Assembly: GCA_028622995.1 (NCBI GenBank)
Contig: JAJQJQ010000017.1
Span: forward strand, 3,534,001-3,598,000
Length of the DNA: 64,000 nucleotides
Direction: 5' to 3'
Origin: Panagrolaimus kolymaensis
Taxonomy: Eukaryota > Nematoda > Chromadorea > Rhabditida > Panagrolaimidae
Shown: in pieces, positions 24,301 through 36,658 of the stretch
Numbering within the stretch: position 1 is the stretch's first letter
How the letters are laid out: the number at the start of each line of letters is the position of its first letter
Notes under the pieces: model-generated
The model's database searches: none
Told to the model about the DNA's origin: nothing
What the model saw: the letters and a program-made list of their open reading frames with translations, nothing else
Position numbers and translations under genes: made by a program

Positions 24301-27300
24301 GCCTGAAGTCGTTGGAAAATTGTTCATGCTTGACGATAAATTCTTCACATCGCCTTTTCTCCGCGAAAAATTACCACCACTTTTATTCAGGTATATTTTT
24401 TTAATGTTGTTTACACTCTAATAAATTTAATTTTTATTTAATTTACAGTAATGGCAATAGTGGATTTGATCGCTTTTTATCAGATTTTGGAGCACCAAGA
24501 TTAGCTCCTCGAGGAAACTATTTTCAACCGCAACAACTTGATGAAAATGACGACGAAGAAAGCAGCAGTGGAGGTCCTCCAACACCAACACAATTTTCAA
24601 ATTCTTACAATACTAATCCAAGATTTAACGCATTTGAGCCTTCAAATAATGACCATGAAAATGGCGGAGGCGGTATTATTCGAAATATTCCTATTCGAGT
24701 TGAACATTGTGTAAGTTTCTTTTTGTTAAAGGAAATATCAGATTTAAGAAAAGCTTCTTTAAGCTTTTTTAAAAACTAAAGGATTTAGAGCCATTATTAA
24801 AAATTTTTAACCAAATCCCAGTTTCTTTAGTATCAATTTTAATATTTTTATAACCCACACTTTTATAACACAAAATTCGATACTTTAGTTCTTTAATCTA
24901 AAATGTTCCATTTTTATTTTCAAAAAAATCTTTAAAATTTTTAAAGAACGCATATTTTTGAAATTTGATCTTTTGCACATTTCTTTTTTTGTTGCTGCTT
25001 TTAAATAATTTATCCGAAAAAAATAAAGAAAGAAAATAATCCTTTTTTTTCAGAACCATCAAGAATTTTCCCAACCTGAAGCAACTTCAATTTCAATAAC
25101 AACCCCAACCGCCACTTCTGCTGCTACCACCGCATTCTCGCATCATCCTACAACACCTCATTATGCGACAGTAACACCCGCAGCTTCAGTACAACCATCA
25201 TATCCACGTGATTCAGATTCGATATCATCGTCGAATTCAGGTTCACAACAAAAAAAATTTTCAGTTCCAATTTATCAAAGAGAAAATTCTTATCCAATAA
25301 TATTTCGTCGATCCCAACCTGATTCAATAAGTCTTCGCTCAGCACAATTTCCAAGTGAAGAGAGAGCCGCTGCTGAAAGAGAAGGACTTTATTCACAAAT
25401 TAAGCGATCTCAAAGGTGGGTATTTTTCTTTTACAAAACCACCCTCAAAAAATTAAACCTTTTGATGTTGTTATTTGAACCTTTCAAAAAGCTATCAAAC
25501 ATTTCTTTTGATTGATTTTCTAATCAAATTTTTATTTCACCTTTTTTACACAAAAAAATTGAGACGTTTACTTTTTTTTCTCCATGTTTTTATTTAAAAA
25601 AAATGTTTATGGCCGCAAAATTGCCGCTTTGATTGAAGTGGCCGACGACGACGCTTCTTTTTTGACGACAAAAACATACAAAAAAAACAAGAGAGAACAG
25701 AACGACCATGTGAGAGAGATATTATGTATGTATACAATAACGCAATTTTTGTATGTTTTTTTTTGTTCAATTGCGTTGAGAATGGAAGGAGAAAAAAAGA
25801 CAGGAAATAACTTTGAATCATCACTCTTGAGGTTTCTAGCTTGAAATTGAAAGTGCGCAATTACCTCATATTTTTTGTTCCGCTTTAAAAATTTGAAGCT
25901 CCTTAAACTAGTCCACAATATTTTTTACAATCCCTTCAAATCGTCTTCCTTCCGGATTTTTTAAAGAGGATAAATTTTAATCATAATTAGTTGTATGTAA
26001 AAAATGCTTTTGTATTAAAAAATCCCACAGTTTTGTATTTTTTTTTCTCTTAGTTATAAAACATTCCTTTTGTAATCGGAAATAATCGATAACCATTTTT
26101 TTGAATGTTTTTTTGTCAACAAATGTTCTTTTTTTCTAAAAGATTCACGCAACAATTTCAAGAAGATTTTAAGTTAAAAAACAAAAGGAAGAAAGAATCA
26201 TGCTTCTGTTTTTTGGTGTAAAAATCTACTTTTTTGGTTTATAATTGGTTAAAATTTTGCTTAATAGAATTCTTCTGTTGATTTTTGTGCTAAAAAAATG
26301 CGTTCAAGCGGTTAATGAATCATGTAAAGCTGTTGACTGCTTTTCTCAGATCGTTAGTTTTTGTTGCTTAATCTAAATTAAACAAATATTTGTTTTTTCA
26401 TTGAGGATGTTAATGATTTAAAAAGTAAAAAAATTAAAGTTTACAATTTATCGATATTATTAGTATCAATAACAAAATTTATCTTTAACGATTTTTATTA
26501 TTATCAGAATCCAGATTTTTCAAGTATACAATTTTTATATCGCTTTTTAATTCCAAAAGTATGAAATTAAGTTTTTTTATAAATAAATATTTTATTTGAG
26601 AGATTTTTAGTCTCGTGAAAAATGCGCAAAATTTTGTAGTTGTTGCGTTTTTCTCCCATTTTTTTGTTATAAAACGTTCGGACTTTACTCATCTCCACCA
26701 CCACCTTTTTTTCTGTTACTGATGTTGATGGACTGATTCGATTGCGCGTGTGTTTGCCGCAATTTAGATGTTGTTATTCGGGGCGGATTGGGATCGTTTA
26801 GAATGTTCATCTTTTCTTTTTCTTTTTTTACTATTTTGTTTTGAAGTTTAAAAAAATGTGCAAAAACCCAGTTAGTTTTGTTTCAAAATTTACTCCTCAT
26901 TTATTTAAAAATCGTCATTAATTTTGATGATTCACACAGATAAAAATCTTTGTAAAAAAATGTTAAATTGGTTTAATTATTAATTTATTTTTTAGCACCG
27001 GTCGAGTTTCACCTTCTTTTAATTCGGCACCACCTCCATCAGCTTCTTCAGGAGCTGGAACGCCCGTTCCTGAGCCTCCACAACGACGGTCATTTTCAAG
27101 ACTTTTACAATCTCAAAGGCCTGCTTCAGAATTATTTGAACCCACTCAACCAATAATTAATCGTCATCAACAAAGGCAAGACGCTTCAACTCCAACTCCA
27201 TCAATGCCATCATATCGATATGATCGTCCAACAACTCCATTGAGTCAAAAATCACGTCCAAAATCTCCATCGTTGCAAAGCCTTCGAAATGGTTTTCGAA

Positions 27301-30300
27301 AAGCAACCAATTGTGTTCGAAAACCTCAAGGCTCGGATGGATCGGATGGAGAAGTTGAAATAAAATCCGCACCTTCCATGATTTCAATTCAGCCATCAAC
27401 AAATTCTTCAAGCCTTTATGCAGCCATTAGCAAACCAACCCCAATTACAAGAAATAATAATGAAGAATATGATGCAGTGGAAGAAGCAATTAGAAGTCTT
27501 GAAAGTTTTGGTAAGTCTTGAGAAAATTAAAAAAAATATATTTTTTGGTACTTTAAGAAAAAATTTTTATGTTTAAATTAAATAAATTCTAAGAATGCAT
27601 GATATAATGGTTATTGTATTCTAATAAAATTATGAAAGCTTCTTTCTGTAACAATTATTTTACGTTAAACAAATCGATAGGCAAAAATATTAAAAAGTAC
27701 AAATTTTTTTGAGTATAAAAAATGTATTAATTTCATTTTTTGTGTTTACACATTCCACTCACTGCCTAAGGGTGTAAAAAAAGGGTTATTGGAGTGTTAA
27801 AAAACAAGTTCTCATTAATCTTATTTTTTTGTTTATAGACCCAAATAAAATTATCGCTGATGCAGCTGCTGAAAGAAGGAATGGCAAAATTTCAAGTGGG
27901 AGCGATTCCGATTCTGGTAGCGTTATAATTCGAAGTGAACCAAAACATCAAAGACCGTCAGAATCTCCAACAACTTCGAGTGGAATTGTTTCAGATATTC
28001 GAGATGGTTCAATTACGGTAAATTATAAATTTATTTAAAATAGGAAATAAGAAGAATGTTTGTAGCGTACAAGTGGATTTTCAAATCGATCCTCGAATGG
28101 TTCAACGTCACACGAAGGCGCATCGATATCTTCATCCGATAATGATGCTGGAAGCTATATTCTTATTGATCCTGTGAGACATAGATTCCAACCACCCGCC
28201 CCTTCTGCTTCTTCGCCAGCGGCGGTCTCTACAGCTCTGCCACAACCACCTGCAATTTCACGAATTGCACATTTAGGAAGTTTTGGAGCTAGTCCTCAAC
28301 GAGCAACCATTGTTTCATCTCCATCATCTTCCACAACATCCACTTTAACCCGAGGTGATCATGTTGTTGTTCCACAAAGGTTTTTTAATTCATACAAAAT
28401 TATAAATTAAATAAAAAAAATTAAAATTTCAGATCAGCAGAAACTTCTTCATTCTCTCGTCCGCAACCACAACAAACTCAGCAACCCAAAACTCTTCCAC
28501 CTCCGCCTGAAATCGTTACAGAAAACATGAAGTTAGTTTTTCTCCCTCTCATTCATTCCACAAAAAATGCCATAAAAAAGCCCCAGGGGTTCCAAAGGTT
28601 TATTTTATTTTTAATTGTTACACAATCAATTAAATTGATTTGGATGTTTTCGTTTTTTTTTAAGTCTAATTATGACTCGTGATTTTTTTGGACTGCCTGT
28701 CTTTAGTGAATTTGAAAAATAACTTACATATTTTACATTTTATTTATTTTTTCAGCGAAGAAGAAGACGCGGCTGTTATGCGTAAACGAATTCTATGTGC
28801 ACAAATGACGGATTGTGCCAAAGTTATTGAAATAAATGGCCTGAAAATGGCACAATTTACTTCATCATCAAATTGGAGGCATCCACATTTGCTTCAAAGA
28901 AACATCCCGGGAATACAGGATACTGTATACATAATTGAAGCTGCACTCGATGAATTACTTGAATTTACTCAAAGAATTTCAATGAATCGGGGTGATCCAA
29001 AACAAAATGGTAAAATAAAACTTAAAGAAATAAGTCACTATTTATTAATTATGTTTCAGAATTTATTCAAATGGTTGCTCCACTTCGAACTTCTCAAGCA
29101 TTAATTCATAGGCTTCGAGCAACATTGGATGCCATCCAATGGAATATTCATTCCCTTTCTCGACTAAATGGAAATCCAATGGCCAATGATGCTCTTGATC
29201 AATTTATTGCCATCCTCCATCAACTTCCCAAAGATTGTCGAAAACTTGTTCAATGGGTTTATTTACTAGGAGCACCATCATCTCAAGGTGGAGTTCAATT
29301 TCTTCCTAGACATTCACCGGGAGTTGCACCATTTCCTGTGATAGCGCCCACACTTGAACCGTTTCCAATTCATAACGTACCAGAATACTTAGCACCTCGA
29401 GGAATTTCAAGACATCAACCTCCTCCCCATCCACCTTTGAGGCAGCAACTTTCCCCTCTCCCACTTTTAACTCCACCAACCATGGAAGAAATTGCGATGG
29501 ATGGAGGAGAATCGACTACAAGTTCAAATGGTTCATCAGCAGCAACGGATATAGCTTCTAATTCGAATATGCCTAATTCCATTACACCCACGATTGAACA
29601 ATCTATGCGAAACTCAAATGGAAATAATAATAATACACATGATGGATCTGTTATGGAAGAAGATGATCTTGTTTCAATTGCTGAATCAAAGCATGTTTAT
29701 GAAGAGGACGATCTAATGTCAGTTATTAGTGAATCATCTTTATATCAAGATTATTCACTTCTTGGAGAAAATGGTTCCCTTCCACGACCTCAACGACCAC
29801 GTACAAATCGATTACCCACCATTCCTAAAATAAATCCAGAACTTTTAAAAGACTTAAGTGAAACCGAAAAAGAGCTTCTTAGTCCATATGCATTTGAATT
29901 GGATTCCCATATGAACGGGTTATGTAAACTTATTGAAGAATTTTTCCATATTATTGAACAATCTCATGAACCATCAAATTTTGTTCAAAAAGTTCGATTA
30001 ATTATTCTTAGAGCTCAATTTTTGGTTAATATTGGAGATCATATGGCTCAATGTATTGCAAAACCTGCATTTCGAGCTGAATTCAGACATGCTTCGGATC
30101 GACTCAATAGTCTTTTAACTCAATGTGTATCTAATGCTCAAACAGCTAAAGAACAGGTGAAAAAAAAATGCTTTTTTAATGTCTTTTTGAAACTTCTTAA
30201 TTTTTTAGTATCCATCCGTTGAAGCAGTTCAAGCAATGATGAGTTCCGTTGTTGCAGTCTCTGATGCAGCTCAAAGTTTAAAGCAACTTGGAAAAAGTTG

Positions 30301-30307
30301 TATTTAA
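18367..30307 (+). CDS. p130Cas/NEDD9/EFS-family docking protein, no SH3 domain found
   Basis: Begins MSERHSSSMAMLPTSEGF (exon 18367-18447), then a 5.8 kb intron, then exons from 24,292 on, with further introns at 25,416-26,995 and several shorter ones. The middle is Ser/Pro/Gln-rich and disordered, with one clear YxxP motif (YDRP) and several other Tyr (LYSQIK, LYAAIS). The third quarter forms a helical bundle (RILCAQMTDCAKVIE, IQDTVYIIEAALDELLEF, LIHRLRATLDAIQWNIHSL) like the CAS serine-rich domain. The last 130 residues match the CAS C-terminal FAT-like domain: SETEKELLSPYAFELDSHM, FVQKVRLIILRAQFLVNIGD, YPSVEAVQAMMSSV. Known CAS proteins scaffold integrin/FAK/Src signalling at adhesions. 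The usual N-terminal SH3 was not found, so either an exon was missed or it is absent. It ends at TAA 30305-30307. Confidence 0.75.
20153..20931. repeat. Foldback element with conserved inner arms, in the first intron of the CAS-like gene
   Basis: Inner arms of about 125 bases (20,384-20,508 and 20,583-20,708) are almost identical in inverted orientation around a 74-base loop. Flanking sequence out to about 20,153 and 20,931 is also inverted but diverged; the ends read GCCGCACCCC and its near-complement GGGGGTGCGGC. The left end adds a small hairpin (GCACCCC..GGGGTGC). The contrast between conserved core and diverged outer arms suggests a nested or gene-converted palindrome. No coding capacity. 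Confidence 0.8.
21306..21375 (+). pseudogene. Degenerate tRNA-like sequence with intact A and B boxes
   Basis: TGGCGTAGGCG (21,313-21,323) fits the Pol III A-box consensus. GGTTCGAATCC (21,358-21,368) fits the B box. They are 45 bases apart, as in a class I tRNA. A T-run follows at about 21,375, as for a Pol III terminator. The acceptor, anticodon and T stems do not pair well, so a working tRNA is unlikely. It could be a tRNA pseudogene or a tRNA-derived SINE head. Confidence 0.35.
22435..23053. repeat. Foldback MITE-like element with about 148-base arms
   Basis: The left arm 22,435-22,583 and right arm 22,905-23,053 are essentially perfect inverted repeats around a 320-base unique, AT-rich spacer. 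The outer ends read ATTAGTGCACAAG and CTTGTGCACTAAT. Near-identity of the arms implies recent insertion or gene conversion. There is no open frame of note. Target-site duplication could not be fixed. Confidence 0.85.
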
Positions 30308-31576
30308 AGGAAAAATTAATACAAAAATAAATAAAATGAAATGAATTTATTCTATCCCGGTCGAGAAAAAAAAGAAGGAATATTATTTACAGTAATAATG
30401 AATTGTTCAACCTTTATTATTTTCACTCTTCTTTTTTCTTTCTCTTTTCACTTTTTTTTGAAAGTTGTTGCATTTTGTTTTGAGATGCATTTATTTTTTA
30501 AACGAGTTTCAAAGTCCGAAGAACTCATTTTTTTTTTATTTGTTAAAACTCTGAAATATTTTTAACTTGTGTATATTTTGATTCGGACAAAAAAATAATT
30601 TTAAAGGATAAAGTGCCTCATATTTTGTATTGCTCACTTACAAACATATATACGGAAATTATAAAAGGTTATAAATGTCTTTTTTTCTTCAACAATTACA
30701 AAAATATATAAATATACTACAAGCTTTCCAGAGGATTTTTGTCGCCAAGTTTATAAAATTTATTAATGTTTTAAAAAAATCTCCAACAAAAAAAAACTAT
30801 ATTTTAGTTTTCTTTAATTCCTCATCGTCATGACATTCAATTTCAAATCTTTTTTTTTGACATTTAGTTTTCCTTTTTCCTTTATTGTTTCAAATAATTT
30901 TATTGTCATTTCAAAAACCACATGAAGAAAAAAAATTATTTATTTTTCCCGAAAAACAACGAGTTTACATATCCTGAAAAAAAAATAATATAGAGGAACC
31001 AGACGGAAGCAGCATCAGCTCAAGGAAAGGAGAGACTCACTCACCCCGAAGGCTTTTTTGTGTTCGTGTTGTTATATACTTTTTTTGTGTGTTTCTCACA
31101 TACAAACTAACTGGAAATCAGTCGAAAAAAAATCGACAAGTGAGTTTTTTCCCTTTCCCTTTTTATTTGACGCGAACAGGGGCTGCTGCTGCTCCGGTCT
31201 TACTCAGCTCCAATGTGTATGTATTTTCCATTTCTTTCTATTGCTGTTGCTGACTGACTTGAAAAGAACAAAAAAATATATGAATGCATATTGCTTGAAA
31301 GAAGTGAAAAAAAATAAAAGAAAACTTTTATGCATCTTTTTTTTCTGCCTGTTAATTTTCTTTTCTGCATTTTTTGTGCAAAAAATATGTACCAATAGCT
31401 ATTTGTTAGAGAGCATACATGTGTATGGATTTTATCCGTGCTATTCGCCGTTAATACTTTATATTACTTTGATGTTTTTTTTATCAAAGATTTTTTTTCT
31501 TAACGGGCAAATCGATTGTTTTTCTTCTTCCATTTTTTAAAATTTTTACTCATTGTACTTTTTATTTCCAGTGATA
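30308..31576. other. Intergenic between the CAS-like gene and mel-26
   Basis: About 1.27 kb, mostly T-rich. The first part should hold the CAS-like 3' UTR (AATAAA-like signals near 30,330). A less AT-rich stretch at about 31,000-31,060 (GAAGCAGCATCAGCTC...) may be a 5' UTR exon of mel-26, because the mel-26 start lies only six bases after an acceptor (TTTATTTCCAG, ending 31,571). No coding gene recognised. Confidence 0.45.
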
Positions 31577-32894
31577 ATGGAACCCAACATTGTAAATAGT
31601 GAAACCGCTGATCCATGCACAGCAAATTTATTAGCAGCTAATAGTTCACAAACTGAAATCAAAGTTGAAGTATGCTTTGTTGTTTCTGTTTTCATTTTTA
31701 TTTATATATTCATTTCATCTTTCAGTTTCTGAAGCATAACTGGACCGTCAAAAACTTTTCTCATTGTTATCAAGAATATCTCGAAAATTATGTTCATTTG
31801 CCACGAGGGGAGGAAACGTTGACATGGTCAATAAAAATATATCCTAAAGGAAATGGCGAAAATAATAAAGATTTTGTATTTTTATGCCTTAATCGGGTTT
31901 TAAATCAATCAATCAAACCACATAAAGTTGGATTTAGGTATTGATTTTGCAAGATTTAAGTAATATTAACTTTCTCAATATTTAGGTCTAGATTCTATCT
32001 TAAAAACTTTGAAAACAAAGATATTGAAATGAGAATACATCCGAATCCAAGTCATAGCGATTACGTATCATATATAAAACGTGATGTGCTGTTTCCACAA
32101 ATCCAACCTCATGATAGTATTACCGTGTTTGTGGAAATCGATGTTGCAGTTGAAACCATCACAACTTGTCTGGGAGAATTGCTTCCTGTGAGTTATAGCT
32201 GTTTCTTTTTTCCTCGTCTTATATTTCTTTTGTAGCCTCTTGCAAATAGTGAAAAAGTACTTTCTTCCAATATGTTAACTTTATTAGAAGATGAGAAGCA
32301 TGCTGATTTTACAATAAGAGCGGGTAACAAAGATTTCAAAGTTCACAAATCTGTTCTCGCTGCTCGGTCTCCCGTTTTGTCAGCTATGCTTGATCATGAA
32401 AATACTGAAGAATCCAGGACTGGAATCATGAATATTACTGATGTCGATGCACCTGTAATTAAAGAAATGCTTAAATTTCTTTATAGTGGTTATTATTCTG
32501 AAGACTATGAGATCGCAGAGGATTTATTAATTGCAGCGGATAAATATCGGTTTGTTGTTTTTATCCATAGTTCAAATTTATTACTTTTTTGATTCTTAGA
32601 TTGGATGATTTAAAGCAACATTGTGAACGAACTTTAATGAAAGGAATAAACTTTGAAAATGCATGTCAACTTTTGATTGTGGGTGATATTTATTCAGCAA
32701 AAAATCTCAAAGATAATGCTGTAAGATTTATTCAACGACATCCAAGAGAAATAACCACAACTGAAGGATGGAATGCTATACTACGAGATCATAATGCTCT
32801 TGTAACCGATATCATACGAAGTTTTGATAAATCGCTACCAAGTACAATTGGCCCTGACAAAGGTCCTACGGTACCTCAACCAACAGCACCATAA
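31577..32894 (+). CDS. mel-26: MEL-26-type MATH-BTB adaptor of the Cul3 ubiquitin ligase
   Basis: Five exons join in frame. The N-terminal SSQTEIKVE is followed by a MATH domain (HNWTVKNFSHCYQEYLENYV, WSIKIYPKGNGENNKDFVF, ENKDIEMRIHPNPSHSDYVS, YIKRDVLFPQIQPHDSITVF). A BTB domain follows (EKHADFTIRAGNKDFKVHKS, VLAARSPVLSAMLDHENTEE, LLIAADKYRLDDLKQHCE). The MATH half is nearly identical to what I know of C. elegans MEL-26, which recruits the katanin subunit MEI-1 to CUL-3 for degradation after meiosis. The protein ends in a Pro-rich tail (GPTVPQPTAP). Close spacing of acceptor and ATG suggests trans-splicing or a 5' UTR intron. This is one of the firmest nematode markers in the window. Confidence 0.95.
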
Positions 32895-33231
32895 AATTTT
32901 TAATTTTTTTTAATTTATCTATCGTTTGTTTACCGGTGTTTTAATTCAATTTTTATTTTTTTAAAACTTATACCAATATACAATTTTTTCAGTTATTGAA
33001 TTTTTCAAATTTCATTTTGTATTAGTACAGTTTAACAACATGATGTTTTTTACTCGAATGTGATGAATAACGTGTGAAAAAATTTTCGCAATCTGTTTAT
33101 ATATAATAAATGTATTTTATTGGTTCAGTGTGCATTAACTGTTTTAAAAAAATGGCATCAACAAATTGGGCTATAAAAATTTAAAGAATAATTTATAAAT
33201 CTTTTAAAAAGTTTGCGCATTTTGTATCAAA
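32895..33231. other. Convergent 3' spacer between mel-26 and the serine protease
   Basis: About 340 bases between two converging genes, containing AATAAA-like signals (e.g. ATAATAAATG near 33,105). Nothing else seen. Confidence 0.5.
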
Positions 33232-34271
33232 TTATTCTTCGCATTCAACTTCGCCTCCCGTTGTTTCTGTAATCCAATCACAATGTGCTGCGACAGAAGT
33301 ATAAACATCTAAAAATAATTAGTTTTTTTGGGGTAATCAAAAATATAATAAGTACGTACCGATTTCATTTACCGTAAGGCGATGGGTGTCAATAGGAAAA
33401 GCTTTGCCACCTGATACTGATCCCCAAAGATAAAATTTTCCATTTTCAATTCCCATCAATGGTCCACCACTGTCACCTTCCATGACACCACGATTTATTC
33501 CTCCAGCACAATATTTTCCTTTCATATCCCCTGCTTCTTCGGGTATCTTTTCTATGCATTCACTTGAATTTTTAATTAATAATGCAGTTTCATGGAGAAG
33601 ATTTGTTGACTCTTCAACTACACCCGTTCTTTCATTTGGATCAAATTTAATGAAAAGGGAGCCATATCCTGCAACAACAGCGTTATCGTCAGGTTTAGGA
33701 TGAAGACTTTTAGATAGGCAAATTGGAGAAATATTTCCAATGTATGTGAAATTGCGAGTTAGCTAAAACAAGAGTTACATAAAAGACGTTGTTAACTTAA
33801 TGTATGTATGTACTTCGACAAGAACAATATCACTATCATCGGATGGGGCATAATACCGTTTGATTTCATATTTCGTTTCATTTGTTACTTCCATAACATC
33901 ATTGCTTCCAGCATGAATGTATCCTTCATCCAAATCTTCACTACAATGTCTTGCAGTAATAACCCATCGATTTCCGATAATTTCTGCGGTGCATGCGCTC
34001 ATATTAGTTGAAAAGCTGGGAACCATTACAGCAGCTAACCATGGCCAAAATTTGGATGGGGAAATGATACCTCCCATTATCTGAATGAAAGTTTTAGTTT
34101 TTATTTATTATCAAGAATTTTAAATATTACCCTTTCATGACCAATGTTATCGCCATAACGAGATAAAGCTTCAGAGATTCCACAAGGAAAGCCACGAAAT
34201 TCTTCATAAATTGGTGCAGCTTTAATCAAATGAGTGCAGCAAAAAAGAAACAGAAAAATGTTGTAAAACAT
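33232..34271 (-). CDS. Secreted trypsin-like serine protease (S1), catalytic triad intact
   Basis: ATG at 34271 starts a signal peptide (MFYNIFLFLFCCTHLIKAAP). The protease domain begins near IMGGIISPSKFWPWLAAVMV. The triad is present: His in TARHC, Asp in SDDSDIVLVE, Ser in GDSGGP. Cysteines typical of the fold are seen (CTAEIIG.., SPICLS, KNSSECIE, GKYCAGG, AHCDWI). The residue six before the active Ser is Gly (GVMEGDSGGP), not the Asp of trypsin, so specificity is probably not Arg/Lys. The protein ends ETTGGEVECEE. At least five exons with 40-60 base introns. It is a single-domain relative of the tandem protease at the left edge. Confidence 0.9.
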
Positions 34272-34873
34272 TTTTATACTGTATTCCGCGATTTGAAAAA
34301 CTGTGTCTTAGTTCAAAATTTTTGATCTCCTTTTATATAAAGTTGATTTAAAAATTTAAAATATTTAATTAATAAAATAAAGCATTACAAAAGAAATAAC
34401 ATTAATTAATTATGACGCAATGGCTCCGATTCTTTTTAATAAAAAAAACAAAGGTATCTAATTTTTGGTTCGAATTCCATCATTTTTATTCTATTGTATA
34501 TTTTTTTATCAATCGTTTTAATAAATACAGGGTTGAATAAGCATTGTTATAAAATTCGTATCAAAAGCTATTTTTAATTTGTTATAATGACATAATTTAG
34601 ATAATCCACATATATTTCGGTGCTATTCAACGATAATGAAACCGTTACTAAAAAATCCAACATTCTCCTATTTTATTCACTCGACTCTCTTTTCACAGAC
34701 ATAAAAAAAAGCAAAAATCACTTTTCTGATAAAAAGTATGCAAATTTTATTTAGCATCTTCAAATCAAAATAATGTTAAAATAATTTTAAAAAAAGATTC
34801 CATTTCGCTGTTGTAATCATTTGAAAGTCGACGCATTGCTTGCTTTACATAACCGGCTGATGTTGAAGAAATA
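34272..34873. other. Divergent promoter region, protease (-) and kinase (+)
   Basis: About 600 bases of AT-rich sequence between divergently transcribed genes. No RNA gene or repeat recognised. The kinase ATG at 34,874 follows GAAGAAATA with no nearby upstream exon visible. Confidence 0.45.
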
Positions 34874-36278
34874 ATGGCAACCAATGATGAATTTCTTCTA
34901 CCAGGAAAAATAATAAATCAAAGATGGAAAGTGGAAAAGAAATTGGGAAAAGGTTCATGTGGAGCTGTTTACAAAGTCACTGATCTTGATAGAAAGCCAT
35001 ATGGTAAAGCTGCTTTGAAAACAGAAAAACATGGCGATGACAAAAGTATAATGGTTTTGAAAAAAGAAGTCAATGTTTTAGAAATACTCAAACATCGTAA
35101 ACATGTTCCAAGGTTATTATATTCTGGAAGAAGAAATCAATACGACTACTTTGTAATGACTTTACTTGGAAAAAATCTCTTTGAACTAAAAAAAGAATGT
35201 AACTTGGGTGTCTTTTCAGCTGGAACTGTTTCACGTGTGGGCATTCATGTTCTTTACGGTCTCAAGCAAATTCATGAGATTGGATATCTCCATCGCGACA
35301 TCAAACCTGGTAAGAATTTTTTAAGCCTCATGCTTTTTTTTTATATAGTAAAATCATTTTAGCCAATATGGTCGTTGGTAGAGGAAAACAAAGCCGAGTT
35401 GTTTACGTCATAGATTATGGAATGGCTCGCCGATTTGCTGTATGGGAAAATGGACATGTAAGACACCGAAAAGCAAGAGATAAAGTACTTCTTCGTGGAA
35501 CTCATCGGTTTGCATTTTTCCATACTTAAATATAGCCTAAAATTAATGGCAATAATTGATGATGCTTTTAGATATTGTTCACCATTTGTCCATGAAAGAA
35601 TTGAGCAAGGTCGCCGCGATGATATATTTTCACTTCTCTACTCTTTAGTCTTTCTTCATACTGGAAATTTACCTTGGGTCGGTGTTCAAGATGTATGTTT
35701 TATTCCTTTGTTTTTTTTTTGTTCGTCTTTATAAATACTATTTTTAGGAAGAAGAAATTTTGAATCTCAAAATAAACAGCGAAGAAACATCACTTCTTGA
35801 AGGTTGTCCACCGGAATGGCCACCAATTTTAAAACATGTTCGTGAACTTCCATATGAACAACGACCTGACTACAAATTTCTTTATGATCAACTGTATGCA
35901 ACAATGACACGTCTAAAAGTAAAATTTGCTGATCCTTATGATTGGGAGCTTGGTGAAAAAACTAATCGTACACAATCGATATCGCAAGGAGGATCATTAG
36001 AAGGGAAAATAAATTCACGAGAAGAATGCAAAAAGCCGCTTGAACCTGTGAAACCTTTTATAAAACCAAAAACTTCATCAACTGATAAAAAAGATTGCAA
36101 TCCAAATCGTTGTTCATCAGCTCTAAGAAAGAAAAAAAATACGAATGATAAAAATGAAAAACTAAGCGTTGATGTAACAGAAAAAACAGAAGAATCTGCT
36201 CCTCGATCTGATAAAGCTGATACTATGACTGCAATAACTGATCCTGCTAATTTTATAAGCAATGATATTGGACTTTGA
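34874..36278 (+). CDS. CK1-superfamily protein kinase, tau-tubulin-kinase-like (nematode TTBKL group)
   Basis: Four exons give about 420 residues. Kinase motifs are in order: glycine loop LGKGSCGAVY, VAIK-type Lys in GKAALKTE, Glu in KKEVNVLEIL, DYFVMTLLGKNLFELKKE, catalytic loop LHRDIKPANMVVG, VIDYGMARRF in place of DFG, LLRGTHRYCSPFVHE (the CK1 substitute for APE), and DDIFSLLYSLVFLHTGNLPW. ATP-binding Lys, HRD Asp and metal-binding Asp are all present, so activity is expected; DYG is a mild change. A basic, Ser/Thr/Lys-rich tail of about 110 residues follows the catalytic domain. Nematodes carry a large TTBK-like expansion, many sperm-expressed; that link here is only inference. Confidence 0.88.
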
Positions 36279-36658
36279 TTAGTCACTGTAAATTTGATGT
36301 CAAATAAATATGTTTTAAATTTTATAAATTTGTGTTAAAAAAATTTAAAAGGAATGGAATTTTTATCAGAAAAATAAACTGTATGTTTCCAAGGAAAACA
36401 AAATTTATCTGTAAATTTCAAGATGGTATACTATTAAAAAATTTTTTTATGTGTGTATACGTGCGACTCTTTTGACGCTTTTCGCCAAAAATATCAATCG
36501 TCAATACAAATTTTTTTTGTTAGTAAAGTTTCAACATTTTGAATCTGCTAATTTTATTATCGACGCATTTTGTAAATTTTTCTCGTTTATCATTTCTCTG
36601 ATTGTTGGTTTGCAGTATCGCTTGTGTTTAACTCAAATTTCAACAGAATTCTATCAAT
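36279..36658. other. Short intergenic spacer before yju2
   Basis: About 380 bases separate two genes on the same strand. It holds an AATAAA-like kinase 3' signal (CAAATAAATATG near 36,301) and then a T-rich stretch. No separate gene seen. Confidence 0.45.

Noticed and set aside
25584..25918. Overlapping open frames on both strands in an intron of the CAS-like gene
   Set aside because: Lys/Phe-rich AT-driven frames inside a clean GT..AG intron; no motif, no acceptor in phase.
31058..31540. 160-codon frame upstream of mel-26
   Set aside because: Cys/Phe/Leu-rich and T-run driven, no homology; better explained as UTR or promoter of mel-26.
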